DNA from: Chitinophaga sp. YR627
GTDB lineage: Bacteria; Bacteroidota; Bacteroidia; Chitinophagales; Chitinophagaceae
Direction: 5' to 3'
DNA: 64,000 nucleotides
NCBI RefSeq assembly: GCF_900114995.1
Contig: NZ_FOUX01000006.1
Location: forward strand, 248,001-312,000
The stretch's first letter is position 1. Each line of letters begins with the position of its first letter. The notes beneath the pieces were generated by a model. The model ran no database searches and was not told the DNA's origin. It saw only the letters and a program-made list of their open reading frames with translations. This document shows positions 19,714 to 26,646 of this stretch, in pieces. The translations under genes were made by a program, and so were the position numbers.

Positions 19714-19749
19714 CTCCGATAATTTCGGTGAACTCCGAGATTATCGGAG
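19714..19749. promoter_or_regulatory. Two tandem 17-bp dyads, probable operator/enhancer of the response regulator
   Basis: Dyad 1 is CTCCGATAATTTCGGTG (19714-19730) and dyad 2 is CTCCGAGATTATCGGAG (19733-19749). Both fit CTCCGA-N5-TCGGnG and repeat with a 19-bp period. The outer halves CTCCGATAAT and ATTATCGGAG also form one larger inverted repeat. No T-tract follows, so a terminator is unlikely. The site lies ~150 bp upstream of the operon start, a typical distance for an enhancer bound by a sigma-54 activator. Confidence 0.6.
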
Positions 19750-19896
19750 CGCTATCTTGTTTGTGTGCTCCCTTTCTCTATCGTTAGTTATTACTATTTA
19801 ACTTACTTTCAGTTTATTACATAGTCGCGTTTCTCTCTATGCTATCTTTATAGCAGCGTGGCATACAAATAGTTTACACAGCACAAAACTAATTGT

Positions 19897-20118
19897 ATGT
19901 CCTACCCGAACCAATGGAGCGAAGGCTCCGTCAACCCTAAAAAGGGCTTCAGAATTCATCTTCTCGTTTTTTTGCTTTGCATTCCAGTTATGTGGATTGT
20001 ATGGTACTTCACTGATAGAAGTTACCCCTGGCCTTTATGGTCCACCATTGCATGGGGGATCGGTGTTTTATTCCATTACCTGGGCGTATTTGTTTTCAAA
20101 AAAGTAAAGAGCAATTAA
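19897..20118 (+). CDS. 2TM domain protein
   Basis: The product is 73 aa with a charged N-terminus (NPKKGFRIHLLVF) and two transmembrane helices, IHLLVFLLCIPVMWIVWYF and STIAWGIGVLFHYLGVFVF. This matches the '2TM' family of short Bacteroidota membrane proteins, which also occurs as an N-terminal anchor in LytS-like kinases. It is the first gene of the operon and lies 10 bp before the cupin gene. A -7-like TATCTTTA (about 19844-19851) lies ~45 bp upstream. A TGGCAT that could be half of a sigma-54 promoter lies at about 19859. Confidence 0.75.
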   Translation: MSYPNQWSEGSVNPKKGFRIHLLVFLLCIPVMWIVWYFTDRSYPWPLWSTIAWGIGVLFHYLGVFVFKKVKSN

Positions 20119-20128
20119 AAACAAATGC

Positions 20129-20710
20129 ATGAACCCACAACAAAACACATTCAGACGCGTCATAACAGGTCATAATACAGCCGGTACAGCCGTTATTATT
20201 TCTGATGCACCACCTACGCATACACAACTTGTCGGCGGACCTGGGGGACCTACGTTTTTTGAAGTATGGCATACCCTGGAAACTCCTGCTTTGATTTACG
20301 CACAGCCGGCGGAGCCTGAAGAAAAAGGCCTGGTATTGCCGCCTCCAAAAAACGGAACCCGTTTACGGGTCATTGAATTCCCGCCGGAAGGTGAAGAAAT
20401 ACGAAGACTAAGTGGAGCAGATGCAGCCGCTAAGTTTAAATCAATGGGCGATGAGAAAGCGTCTACCTCCAACGAAGCAGCTCCGCATCCTTTGATGCAC
20501 CGTACCAAAACGCTTGATTATGGAATTGTCCTTGAAGGCGAGATCACATTGGTGCTTGATATGGAAGAGACCACGATTCAGGCAGGTGATATCATTATTC
20601 AAAACGGCACTAATCATGCATGGGCCAATCGCTCAGGTAAAATATGCCGCATGGCCTTCATCCTGATCGATGGGGAGTTTGCACCTGAAATTGTAACCCC
20701 TAAAAATTAA
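20129..20710 (+). CDS. Cupin domain protein
   Basis: The product is 193 aa, cytoplasmic, with no signal peptide. The C-terminal half has the small-cupin signature: HRTKTLDYGIVLEGEITLVL, then ETTIQAGDIIIQNGTNHAW. This supplies His and Glu residues for a metal site, although the second motif is degenerate. The N-terminal half (RRVITGHNTAGTAVIISDAP) is typical of cupins fused to a leading strand region, often annotated as possible dioxygenases or isomerases. It sits 3 bp from the CMD gene. Together with the ABM and DJ-1 genes it suggests handling of a small reactive aromatic or quinone compound (inference). Confidence 0.8.
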   Translation: MNPQQNTFRRVITGHNTAGTAVIISDAPPTHTQLVGGPGGPTFFEVWHTLETPALIYAQPAEPEEKGLVLPPPKNGTRLRVIEFPPEGEEIRRLSGADAAAKFKSMGDEKASTSNEAAPHPLMHRTKTLDYGIVLEGEITLVLDMEETTIQAGDIIIQNGTNHAWANRSGKICRMAFILIDGEFAPEIVTPKN

Positions 20711-20713
20711 GCC

Positions 20714-21292
20714 ATGCGTATACAACCATTACCACCAGCGATGCTTGATGGCGGGATACGTGCAGTGCATGAAGAGATTGCCGGTCTTGTTGGCAGAAGC
20801 CAGCGCCAGGTTGCAATGATGGATGCACAGGGGGCATTACTCGGGCCTTTCCCGGCGATGTTACATTATCCGCAGTTCGGCATTCCTGCGCTGAGCTTTC
20901 TCAGAACGCTTGACATGCATGCAACACTTGACAAAAGAGTGCGTGAGGTAGCTATCCTGACGGTTGCCGGTTCCTTTGGCGCCCGCTTTGAACTGTATGC
21001 ACACGAGATCATGGCTGAAGCATTTGGAATCTCTCCGGATATTATAGCATCCCTTGCAGCAGGCGGTCATCCTCATGGTTTAAATGAACAGGAGCTCATC
21101 GCACATACTATTGCGCAGGTGCTTGTCGCCGGACATGTTGTACCGGATTCAGCTTACAGGCGGGCAGTTCAGCTGCTCGGACAGGACGCAGTAGCGGAGC
21201 TCTTTTTCCTTATCGGAGGCTACTGTTTTATAGCCATTATTTTAAACGGATTTGATATGCCGGCACCTGAAAAATTTGAACCCAATACATGA
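20714..21292 (+). CDS. Carboxymuconolactone decarboxylase-family protein
   Basis: The product is 192 aa. The central segment LDKRVREVAILTVAGSFGARFELYAH followed by GLNEQELIAHTIAQVLVAG fits the all-helical CMD/AhpD fold. The CxxC pair of AhpD peroxidases is absent (FGARFELYAHE at that position), so it is a CMD-type rather than peroxidase-type member. It could act as a decarboxylase or isomerase on a ring-cleavage product, but the substrate is unknown. Its stop overlaps the start of the next gene by 4 bp (ATGA), indicating translational coupling. Confidence 0.82.
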   Translation: MRIQPLPPAMLDGGIRAVHEEIAGLVGRSQRQVAMMDAQGALLGPFPAMLHYPQFGIPALSFLRTLDMHATLDKRVREVAILTVAGSFGARFELYAHEIMAEAFGISPDIIASLAAGGHPHGLNEQELIAHTIAQVLVAGHVVPDSAYRRAVQLLGQDAVAELFFLIGGYCFIAIILNGFDMPAPEKFEPNT

Positions 21293-22101
21293 AAAATTCA
21301 ATGATATCTATACTTGTTGCTGTAACACTTATTACAACAGCAGTATCATGCGTCAACAACGAAAAACCATCTGCAGCTGCTCCCCAGACGTTTGTACTTG
21401 TACATGGAGCATGGCAGGCTCCTTACGTCTGGGATTCTGTACAGGCGGATCTTGTTAAAAATGGCAACAAAGTGATTGTTGTAAAGTTGCCGGGGCACGG
21501 CTCCGATACAACGGCTCCGCACCGGCTGAGCCTTGATGTATATGGTAATGAAGTGATCAATGCGATTGTGCAGGCCGATAGTAATGTTATTCTCGTCGGA
21601 CATAGTATGGGGGGGATGGTGATTACGGATGTGGCAGAAAAGATTCCCAATAAGATCAAAAAGCTGGTCTATATAGGCGCTTTTCTTCCTGCAACAGGAC
21701 AGGCACTTACGGACCTTGCCTTTTCAGATCCAGGTTCTCAGTTGGGACCATTACTGGTGCCCTCCGCTGATCAATTGACATTGGATGTAAAACGCGATAG
21801 TCTCACGTATCTTTTTATCAACGATGGTTCGCAGGCAACTAAAGACCTGGTGCTGGCCAACTACCGCGCAGAACCTGCGATTCCATTTACGAATAAGGTT
21901 ACGCTGACAAATGATGCTTTTGGTTCGGTAGATAAAATATATATCAAGACCTTAAAAGACATCGTGATCTCACCGGCTTTGCAGGATCGTATGATAGCAG
22001 CGGCAGGTATAAAAACCATATACACGGTAAATACAAGTCACTCGCCCTTTCTGGCAGCACCTCATACCGTTTCAGACTTATTGATCAGGGTTGCACAATA
22101 A
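21289..22101 (+). CDS. Alpha/beta hydrolase lipoprotein (salicylate esterase/EstC-like)
   Basis: The product is 270 aa. The signal peptide ends in a lipobox-like TAVSC, so the mature protein is probably lipid-anchored. The hydrolase core shows FVLVHGAWQAPYVWDSV (oxyanion HGAW), GHGSDTT, the nucleophile elbow LVGHSMGGMV and a C-terminal TSHSPFLAAP carrying the catalytic His. This pattern is shared with plant methyl-salicylate esterases and bacterial EstC-like enzymes that cleave small esters. It is translationally coupled to the CMD gene. An envelope location shared with the next two products suggests detoxification outside the cytoplasm (inference). Confidence 0.88.
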   Translation: MKNSMISILVAVTLITTAVSCVNNEKPSAAAPQTFVLVHGAWQAPYVWDSVQADLVKNGNKVIVVKLPGHGSDTTAPHRLSLDVYGNEVINAIVQADSNVILVGHSMGGMVITDVAEKIPNKIKKLVYIGAFLPATGQALTDLAFSDPGSQLGPLLVPSADQLTLDVKRDSLTYLFINDGSQATKDLVLANYRAEPAIPFTNKVTLTNDAFGSVDKIYIKTLKDIVISPALQDRMIAAAGIKTIYTVNTSHSPFLAAPHTVSDLLIRVAQ

Positions 22102-22113
22102 ATACCAATTACA

Positions 22114-22842
22114 ATGACAAGAAATTTAATGCTTGTAATGTGCCTGTTGCTGGGTAGTATTTACGTAAAAGCGCAAAAAACACATAGTATGAAGGAAGTC
22201 GTTGTATTAACGCGGTTTGAAGTAAAAAAAGACCAGGAGAATGCATTACACAAATCACTGGGTGAGTATGTAAAACAGGCGCTTGTCAATGAAGACAACA
22301 TTATGGCAGAGGCCTATTATGAAGAACAAAGCCCTGCTATCATGTGGCTTATCGAAAGATGGACCACTAAGCAGGTGCTGGAGAAAATCAGCAATAGTAA
22401 AATTTTTAAGCAGGTGCGCACCTTATCTGAAAAAGGACTGGTACAGCCTGTAAAAACGATCTATTTAAAAGACCTGGAACCGCTTTCAAAAGAAGAGTGG
22501 CGAAGAGAACCTGGGAAGGGCGATACCCCCATCACCATTATGTTATTTGTGGACAGTAAAGCTGGTACAGAAAATCGGTTTAAGGAGGTATATCATACCG
22601 CCATGCCGCAATTCAGAAGCGAACCAGGTGTTGTTAACTATCAGCTTTCACAATTGGAAGAAGACAGCACACAGTTTGTAACATATGAAAAATTCAGGAA
22701 TGAGGATGCCTTTCAATACCACCTGAATTTTCCTCCTATTCAGCCTGTGATAGACTATCTGAACAGCAGCATTAAGCAACAACCCTTTCAGGCCGGGTTG
22801 CACAGGTTGATAAGATTTGCTCCGTTGGATAATGGCAGGTAA
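22114..22842 (+). CDS. Secreted protein with two antibiotic-biosynthesis-monooxygenase (ABM) domains
   Basis: The product is 242 aa with a signal peptide (MLVMCLLLGSIYVKA). Two ferredoxin-like ABM repeats follow: the first with VLTRFEVKKDQENALHKSL and MWLIERWTTKQVLEKI, the second with TIMLFVDSKAGTENRFKEVY and FVTYEKFRNEDAFQYHL. ABM proteins are small cofactor-free oxygenases or haem-binding proteins, usually working as dimers; a tandem protein could form the dimer within one chain. The signal peptide is unusual for this family. It sits 12 bp after the hydrolase. Confidence 0.78.
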   Translation: MTRNLMLVMCLLLGSIYVKAQKTHSMKEVVVLTRFEVKKDQENALHKSLGEYVKQALVNEDNIMAEAYYEEQSPAIMWLIERWTTKQVLEKISNSKIFKQVRTLSEKGLVQPVKTIYLKDLEPLSKEEWRREPGKGDTPITIMLFVDSKAGTENRFKEVYHTAMPQFRSEPGVVNYQLSQLEEDSTQFVTYEKFRNEDAFQYHLNFPPIQPVIDYLNSSIKQQPFQAGLHRLIRFAPLDNGR

Positions 22843-22866
22843 GTATATGTAACAATTTAAAATCTG

Positions 22867-23682
22867 ATGAAAATGAATTTTCTTAATCAATCCATGCTAG
22901 CCGGTATAGTAAGTGTTTTTACTGTATTGAGCGCAACAGCACAGGTTAAAACTACAGCAATGAATAGTCATGAACTTTCGGTATTGAATCAACTTGCCTC
23001 TCCCGCAGTCGTTGTGAATATGCCCGTATCCCAGCTTCTGAATGCACCTGGGAACGAGGCGTTGAGAACTTTCTTCTTTACGCCTGTACCGAATCCAACT
23101 GCCTTAAAGGATAAGAAGATCGCAGTATTAGCTGCCGATGGCTTTGAGGAAATTGAATTACTCGGGCCTGTATGGTATTTCAAACAACTCGGCGCTAAAG
23201 TGGATATTGTAGCGCCAAAATACAATCCTGCGCCGGAACGGTATGGCCTGATGTTCCCTGAAATGTCAAAAACACATATCATGGCCATTCAGTATTTACA
23301 ACCTGTTGGCTGGATAAAATTTGATCGTACGGCAGACCAGATCAAGGTGAGCGATTATGATGCTGTATTCATACCAGGTGGGGCATGGAACCCGGATAAC
23401 CTGCGCTATGATAAAGACGTGATAAAGTTCATTCAGGACTTCAATCAATCAGGAAAACTGATCGCTGCTATTTGTCACGCACCGGTTGTATTGGCGTCTG
23501 CTGATATTTTAAAAGGAAGAAAGCTGACAGGTTACTGGAATATACAGGTGGATCTGAAGAACGCCGGAGGGACCGTATTGGAACAGCCGGTGGTAACAGA
23601 TGGAAACCTGATTACGAGCAGGCACCCGATAGATGTGGCGGATTTTTCGAGGGCGGTGGAGAGTTGGTTGCTGAAGCAGTAA
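22867..23682 (+). CDS. Exported DJ-1/PfpI family protein
   Basis: The product is 271 aa. A signal peptide (MLAGIVSVFTVLSATA) and a ~60-residue extension precede a DJ-1/PfpI domain: KKIAVLAADGFEEIELLGP with the conserved Glu, then the nucleophile elbow IAAICHAPVVLASA with the reactive Cys, and SRHPIDVADFSRAVESWL. Family members are glyoxalases/deglycases, chaperones or amidohydrolases acting on reactive carbonyls. The loop with GYWNIQVDLKNAGG fits the PfpI/YhbO branch. It is the last gene of the operon, 24 bp after the ABM gene and before a bidirectional terminator. Periplasmic location is inferred from the signal. Confidence 0.83.
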   Translation: MKMNFLNQSMLAGIVSVFTVLSATAQVKTTAMNSHELSVLNQLASPAVVVNMPVSQLLNAPGNEALRTFFFTPVPNPTALKDKKIAVLAADGFEEIELLGPVWYFKQLGAKVDIVAPKYNPAPERYGLMFPEMSKTHIMAIQYLQPVGWIKFDRTADQIKVSDYDAVFIPGGAWNPDNLRYDKDVIKFIQDFNQSGKLIAAICHAPVVLASADILKGRKLTGYWNIQVDLKNAGGTVLEQPVVTDGNLITSRHPIDVADFSRAVESWLLKQ

Positions 23683-23722
23683 GAGCTCGTATCGTTTTTG
23701 ACTGGCTTGAGTTTTACTATAA

Positions 23723-23759
23723 AGAGAGAAGGCCAGGCATTAAGCCTGACCTTCTCTCT
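23723..23759. terminator. Bidirectional terminator
   Basis: 16-nt arms AGAGAGAAGGCCAGGC and GCCTGACCTTCTCTCT (one mismatch) with an ATTAA loop lie between the convergent DJ-1 and HTTM genes. Confidence 0.75.
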
Positions 23760-23805
23760 ACCAGAAACGCTTCAGAATGTATGTTCTGTCTGGAATATAA
23801 TAACG

Positions 23806-24900
23806 TTAAACCACTGCTGGTCGCAATAATCGGCGGAAGTAACGTATAAAAACGGACAATGTAAAGAGCCAGATTATCAGATAGATCCAGAGACATGTTT
23901 TAATATCTGTATCCTTTATAAACAGCATGCTCATATCTTCCACATAGAATAAAACGTTGTATAATCTGATGATGAATACAAAAAGAGTCATTACCAGAAA
24001 TGCGGTAATCAGCGATCTGTTCTTTCTTATTTTTTGACCAAGGGCGCTATAATCAATGAAAGCAAGGTAAGCAAGTGCGTTCGTGAAAAATGCGATGTTC
24101 AGCAGGAGCAAATTCACCAGGTGGAAGGAACAGGCGAGGATCAGCCATATCGTCCACATTTTCCTTGATTTGAGCAGGCAAAACAATGGAATCAGTTCAA
24201 AGATGACTCCCAGGTAATCCATTATTTTGAATACAGACAAAGGAACATGCTGTGCTGCCGGTGCCAGTAGGGAAGTCCTGCCCATGGCATAATAACCGGA
24301 ATAATACCAAAAGGCGACGCCGCTCCTGGTGAAGTCCAGATTGAACCAGTTGATAGCTTTTAAAAAGCCGGCTGAGAAAAATCCAAAGCAGAGCAACACA
24401 CTTATCAATGAAAGACTTCTTTCCGGTGAATCACTGCTTTTCATGGTGTCAGGTACCAGCGCCAATTGCGTTCCCCAACCGGAAAACGACATGCATAGCA
24501 GCAATGCAAGGTATATGATATCATGATCGATCTTGCCAAAGGAAAACTGGAAGCTATGTGCAATTAAGGAAAGTGCTACATACAAACGGGTGGAAAATCT
24601 TGCACGGATACCTGCAATGGTGAATAAGAGACATATCAGCATCAGTACCTCCATCGTCCTTAATACGGCAGTTGATGGAAATGACTTGAATAATATACCC
24701 AGACTAAAAAAAGGAGGATCAAAAAAAGCACGGGGAGCACTTCCTATCCATCCAAAACTGTTTACGTTCAATAATAAAATAAATAATCCGGCAATTACCC
24801 TGAATACGCTTACAGAGGAAACATCCTGACGCGTAGAACTAACTATTTTTGACCAGAATAAATTGTTTAACTTATCTATTGAAGTGAATGATTTGTTCAT
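23806..24900 (-). CDS. HTTM (vitamin K-dependent gamma-carboxylase-like) membrane protein
   Basis: The product is 364 aa with about eight transmembrane segments. The opening SVSVFRVIAGLFILLLNVNSFGWIGSAPRAFFDPP is the N-terminal pattern of the HTTM domain: a first helix with an Arg, then a loop with DPP. This fold is shared by vitamin K-dependent gamma-glutamyl carboxylase and many bacterial proteins of unknown substrate. The epoxidase/carboxylase C-terminal domain is absent. It overlaps the upstream gene by 29 bp (24872-24900), strong evidence for a two-gene operon. Confidence 0.8.
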   Translation of the reverse strand: MNKSFTSIDKLNNLFWSKIVSSTRQDVSSVSVFRVIAGLFILLLNVNSFGWIGSAPRAFFDPPFFSLGILFKSFPSTAVLRTMEVLMLICLLFTIAGIRARFSTRLYVALSLIAHSFQFSFGKIDHDIIYLALLLCMSFSGWGTQLALVPDTMKSSDSPERSLSLISVLLCFGFFSAGFLKAINWFNLDFTRSGVAFWYYSGYYAMGRTSLLAPAAQHVPLSVFKIMDYLGVIFELIPLFCLLKSRKMWTIWLILACSFHLVNLLLLNIAFFTNALAYLAFIDYSALGQKIRKNRSLITAFLVMTLFVFIIRLYNVLFYVEDMSMLFIKDTDIKTCLWIYLIIWLFTLSVFIRYFRRLLRPAVV

Positions 24901-25369
24901 GCGTTATTGTTTTTGGACGGTTGCCGGCTGCGTCCACATCTAATTGTTGTTTATAAGTCACCAGTTTTATAGCGGAAGTATCCATACCGCAGCGATGCAG
25001 TCTTTCCTGAAACCATTGGTCAGCGATCTTTTTGTCTTCCGCTGTCAGATGATAACGGTCCGCTAAATGCAGTTTTCCCAGCAGGATGCTTTTGTAACTG
25101 CCTGGATCTGCATTGTAGTCTGAGGAGAGCCGTTTAATAACCGGTACCATATACTGTGTTGGTATAGGATAGCCAAAATTAGCCGGGTTGAGTTCTTCCC
25201 AGGAACCCGCAGGTGTCTGGCCATATAAGAGTGTGTATGATACATCCGGACTTGTAGCAGCATTCTCCGGCAATAGAAGGGCAGGATAGGGCTCCAGACC
25301 CTTAAATCTGAGCAAAAAGGGAACCGCAAGCAACAATGCAAGTAAAATAGTAAACCTTACAGAATACAT
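24872..25369 (-). CDS. Hypothetical membrane-anchored protein, partner of the HTTM gene
   Basis: The product is 165 aa with one N-terminal helix (FTILLALLLAVPFLLRF) followed by a soluble, presumably periplasmic domain. I recognise no family. Visible patterns are a Pro-rich start (EPYPALLLPENAA), WEELNPANFGYPIP and WFQERLHRCGMDTSAIKLV. In Bacteroidota, HTTM proteins are often paired with a short protein of this layout, so it probably acts in the same membrane complex (inference). It starts 70 bp downstream of tRNA-Pro on the same strand, with a terminator between. Confidence 0.65.
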   Translation of the reverse strand: MYSVRFTILLALLLAVPFLLRFKGLEPYPALLLPENAATSPDVSYTLLYGQTPAGSWEELNPANFGYPIPTQYMVPVIKRLSSDYNADPGSYKSILLGKLHLADRYHLTAEDKKIADQWFQERLHRCGMDTSAIKLVTYKQQLDVDAAGNRPKTITHEQIIHFNR

Positions 25370-25401
25370 TTATTGTGTAATTGAGGTGGTGCTAAAAAAA
25401 T

Positions 25402-25431
25402 AAAGCCTTACACTGGCTAGTAGAAGGCTTT
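25402..25431 (-). terminator. Terminator of tRNA-Pro
   Basis: 8-bp arms AAAGCCTT/AAGGCTTT lie just 3' of the tRNA on the minus strand and are followed by ATTTTTTT. Confidence 0.7.
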
Positions 25432-25438
25432 ATTACAG

Positions 25439-25512
25439 TCGGGACGACTGGATTCGAACCAGCGACCTCTTGCACCCCATGCAAGCGCGCTACCGGGCTG
25501 CGCTACGTCCCG
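25439..25512 (-). tRNA. tRNA-Pro (anticodon GGG)
   Basis: Read on the minus strand: acceptor stem CGGGACG/CGTCCCG, D-arm GCGC...GCGC, anticodon arm CTTGC-ATGGGGT-GCAAG with anticodon GGG, and T-arm with GGTTCGAATCC. The discriminator base is A, and CCA is not encoded. Terminated by the hairpin at 25402-25431. There is no sign of an integrated element at its 3' end. Confidence 0.95.
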
Positions 25513-25652
25513 AAACCGGTATCGTCGTTAATAAACGGCGGGATGCAAATGTAATAATAAAATTAATCTTTCAAAATTTTTAAATACATATTTTTTCAAA
25601 TTCAGCCCCCCTCTACGGGGCTGATTATCAGCCAGGAGCAAGCAAACGTCCA

Positions 25653-26114
25653 TCAGCCAAGAAACGCCAATCCCGGATAATAATACACCCCTTTTACGTC
25701 GGCCGCTTCCATCGCCCGCTTCAACTCCAGGGAGATAAAAACAAAGCCGGCACTCGCCCATATCTTCTTCCCGGTAGCAGTAGGTAACCCTTTTCTAATA
25801 TCATCGATCTTCTCTTTGATATAGAGCCGATGATATCCGGGAAAATAGGCCTGCGTCGGTCTGTCATAAATGGTCACCGGATGGGAAGTGAATTGATCCC
25901 CTACATGCTCATGAAGAAAATCAAGAATGGCATCATGGACAATAATGAACAGGGGGGAGCAGAAGATAGGAACAAGCGCTCCCTGTTGAATAGTGCGAAA
26001 CTCATATTCGGAGCAATTAAACAACCACATAGGGGACATGTCACTATCAAGTCGCCAGGTAGGTGTCAGGGCTACGTCAGGCCTCCTCCATCTAAAATCT
26101 CTAAAATCAGCCAT
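25653..26114 (-). CDS. Imm11/DUF1629-like protein
   Basis: The product is 153 aa, cytoplasmic. The layout resembles the Imm11 (MXAN_0049, DUF1629) fold: ALVPIFCSPLFIIVHDAILDFL (a 'lpvfvS..l...l' strand-helix), SHPVTIYDRP, GYHRLYI and a final FVFISLELKRAMEAADVKGVYYYP. Members of that group act as immunity proteins in polymorphic-toxin systems or have unknown roles. No toxin gene is adjacent. The upstream neighbour on the same strand (8 bp away) is a decayed ORF, so this may be the remnant of an immunity-gene tandem. The family call is by pattern only. Confidence 0.5.
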   Translation of the reverse strand: MADFRDFRWRRPDVALTPTWRLDSDMSPMWLFNCSEYEFRTIQQGALVPIFCSPLFIIVHDAILDFLHEHVGDQFTSHPVTIYDRPTQAYFPGYHRLYIKEKIDDIRKGLPTATGKKIWASAGFVFISLELKRAMEAADVKGVYYYPGLAFLG

Positions 26115-26122
26115 GCTTACTT

Positions 26123-26569
26123 TTATAATCCAACTATCTTCATCTTTTTTAACGTAGGAGCTTGGTAGCTGCTTTTCATTTTCACAGACTTACTATTCCA
26201 CATCATATATCTTGTAAAGGTATAGGTTTTGGTATCTCCCAGTAAAACAACCGGTACTCTTTTATCATCGCCGTCTGCTGACTGACTTCCGACCAATATG
26301 AATTTATTGTCAGCAACCCATACTACTTCGTCGATCCATTCATGAGGGGTGCCGAAATAGATCTGCACCCAATATTTCGTGACAGGATTACATAACCACA
26401 CCGGCTGATCTACATCCGGATCTGTTTCGTAATGATAGCTTTAGCTATCTTCATAGGGATGAACGTTATTCTGCTCATATATTGGGTTATACAGGTAAAT
26501 ATCATAAATAATTCTGATTCCGGCTGAGATTATTTCCCTGGTAGAAGTACCAATGTTACGCTGGCTATA
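26123..26569 (-). pseudogene. Decayed ORF with in-frame stop, unknown family
   Basis: An intact 92-codon frame runs from a GTG at 26401 down to 26123 (WIDEVVWVADNKFILVGSQ, VPVVLLGDTKTYTFTRYM). The same frame stays protein-like upstream across a single TAA at 26441-26443: IIYDIYLYNPIYEQNNVHPY, stop, then SYHYETDPDVDQPVWLCNPV. It continues to a TGA at 26570-26572 without any ATG. This looks like the C-terminal half of a secreted or cytosolic protein with lost N-terminus and a nonsense mutation. The alternative is a genuine short gene starting at the GTG. It ends 8 bp before the Imm11-like gene. Confidence 0.45.
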
Positions 26570-26646
26570 TCAACGCAACTCTTACTGTAGCATTTCAATT
26601 TTTTTGATCTCAGACAACCTTGCACCCAACGATTAAATCCGATACT

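Noticed and set aside
19859-19878. Sigma-54 promoter TGGCAT upstream of the 2TM gene
   Set aside because: The -12 GC element is missing (TAGT at that spacing), and a -7-like TATCTTTA for the primary sigma factor lies nearby. Left as a possibility only.
23664-23849. 61-codon plus-strand ORF after the DJ-1 gene
   Set aside because: It overlaps the DJ-1 end and runs through the terminator hairpin; no protein-like pattern.
25439-25652. tRNA-Pro as an integration site for the accessory genes
   Set aside because: No integrase gene and no repeat of the tRNA 3' end were seen in the following 6 kb.
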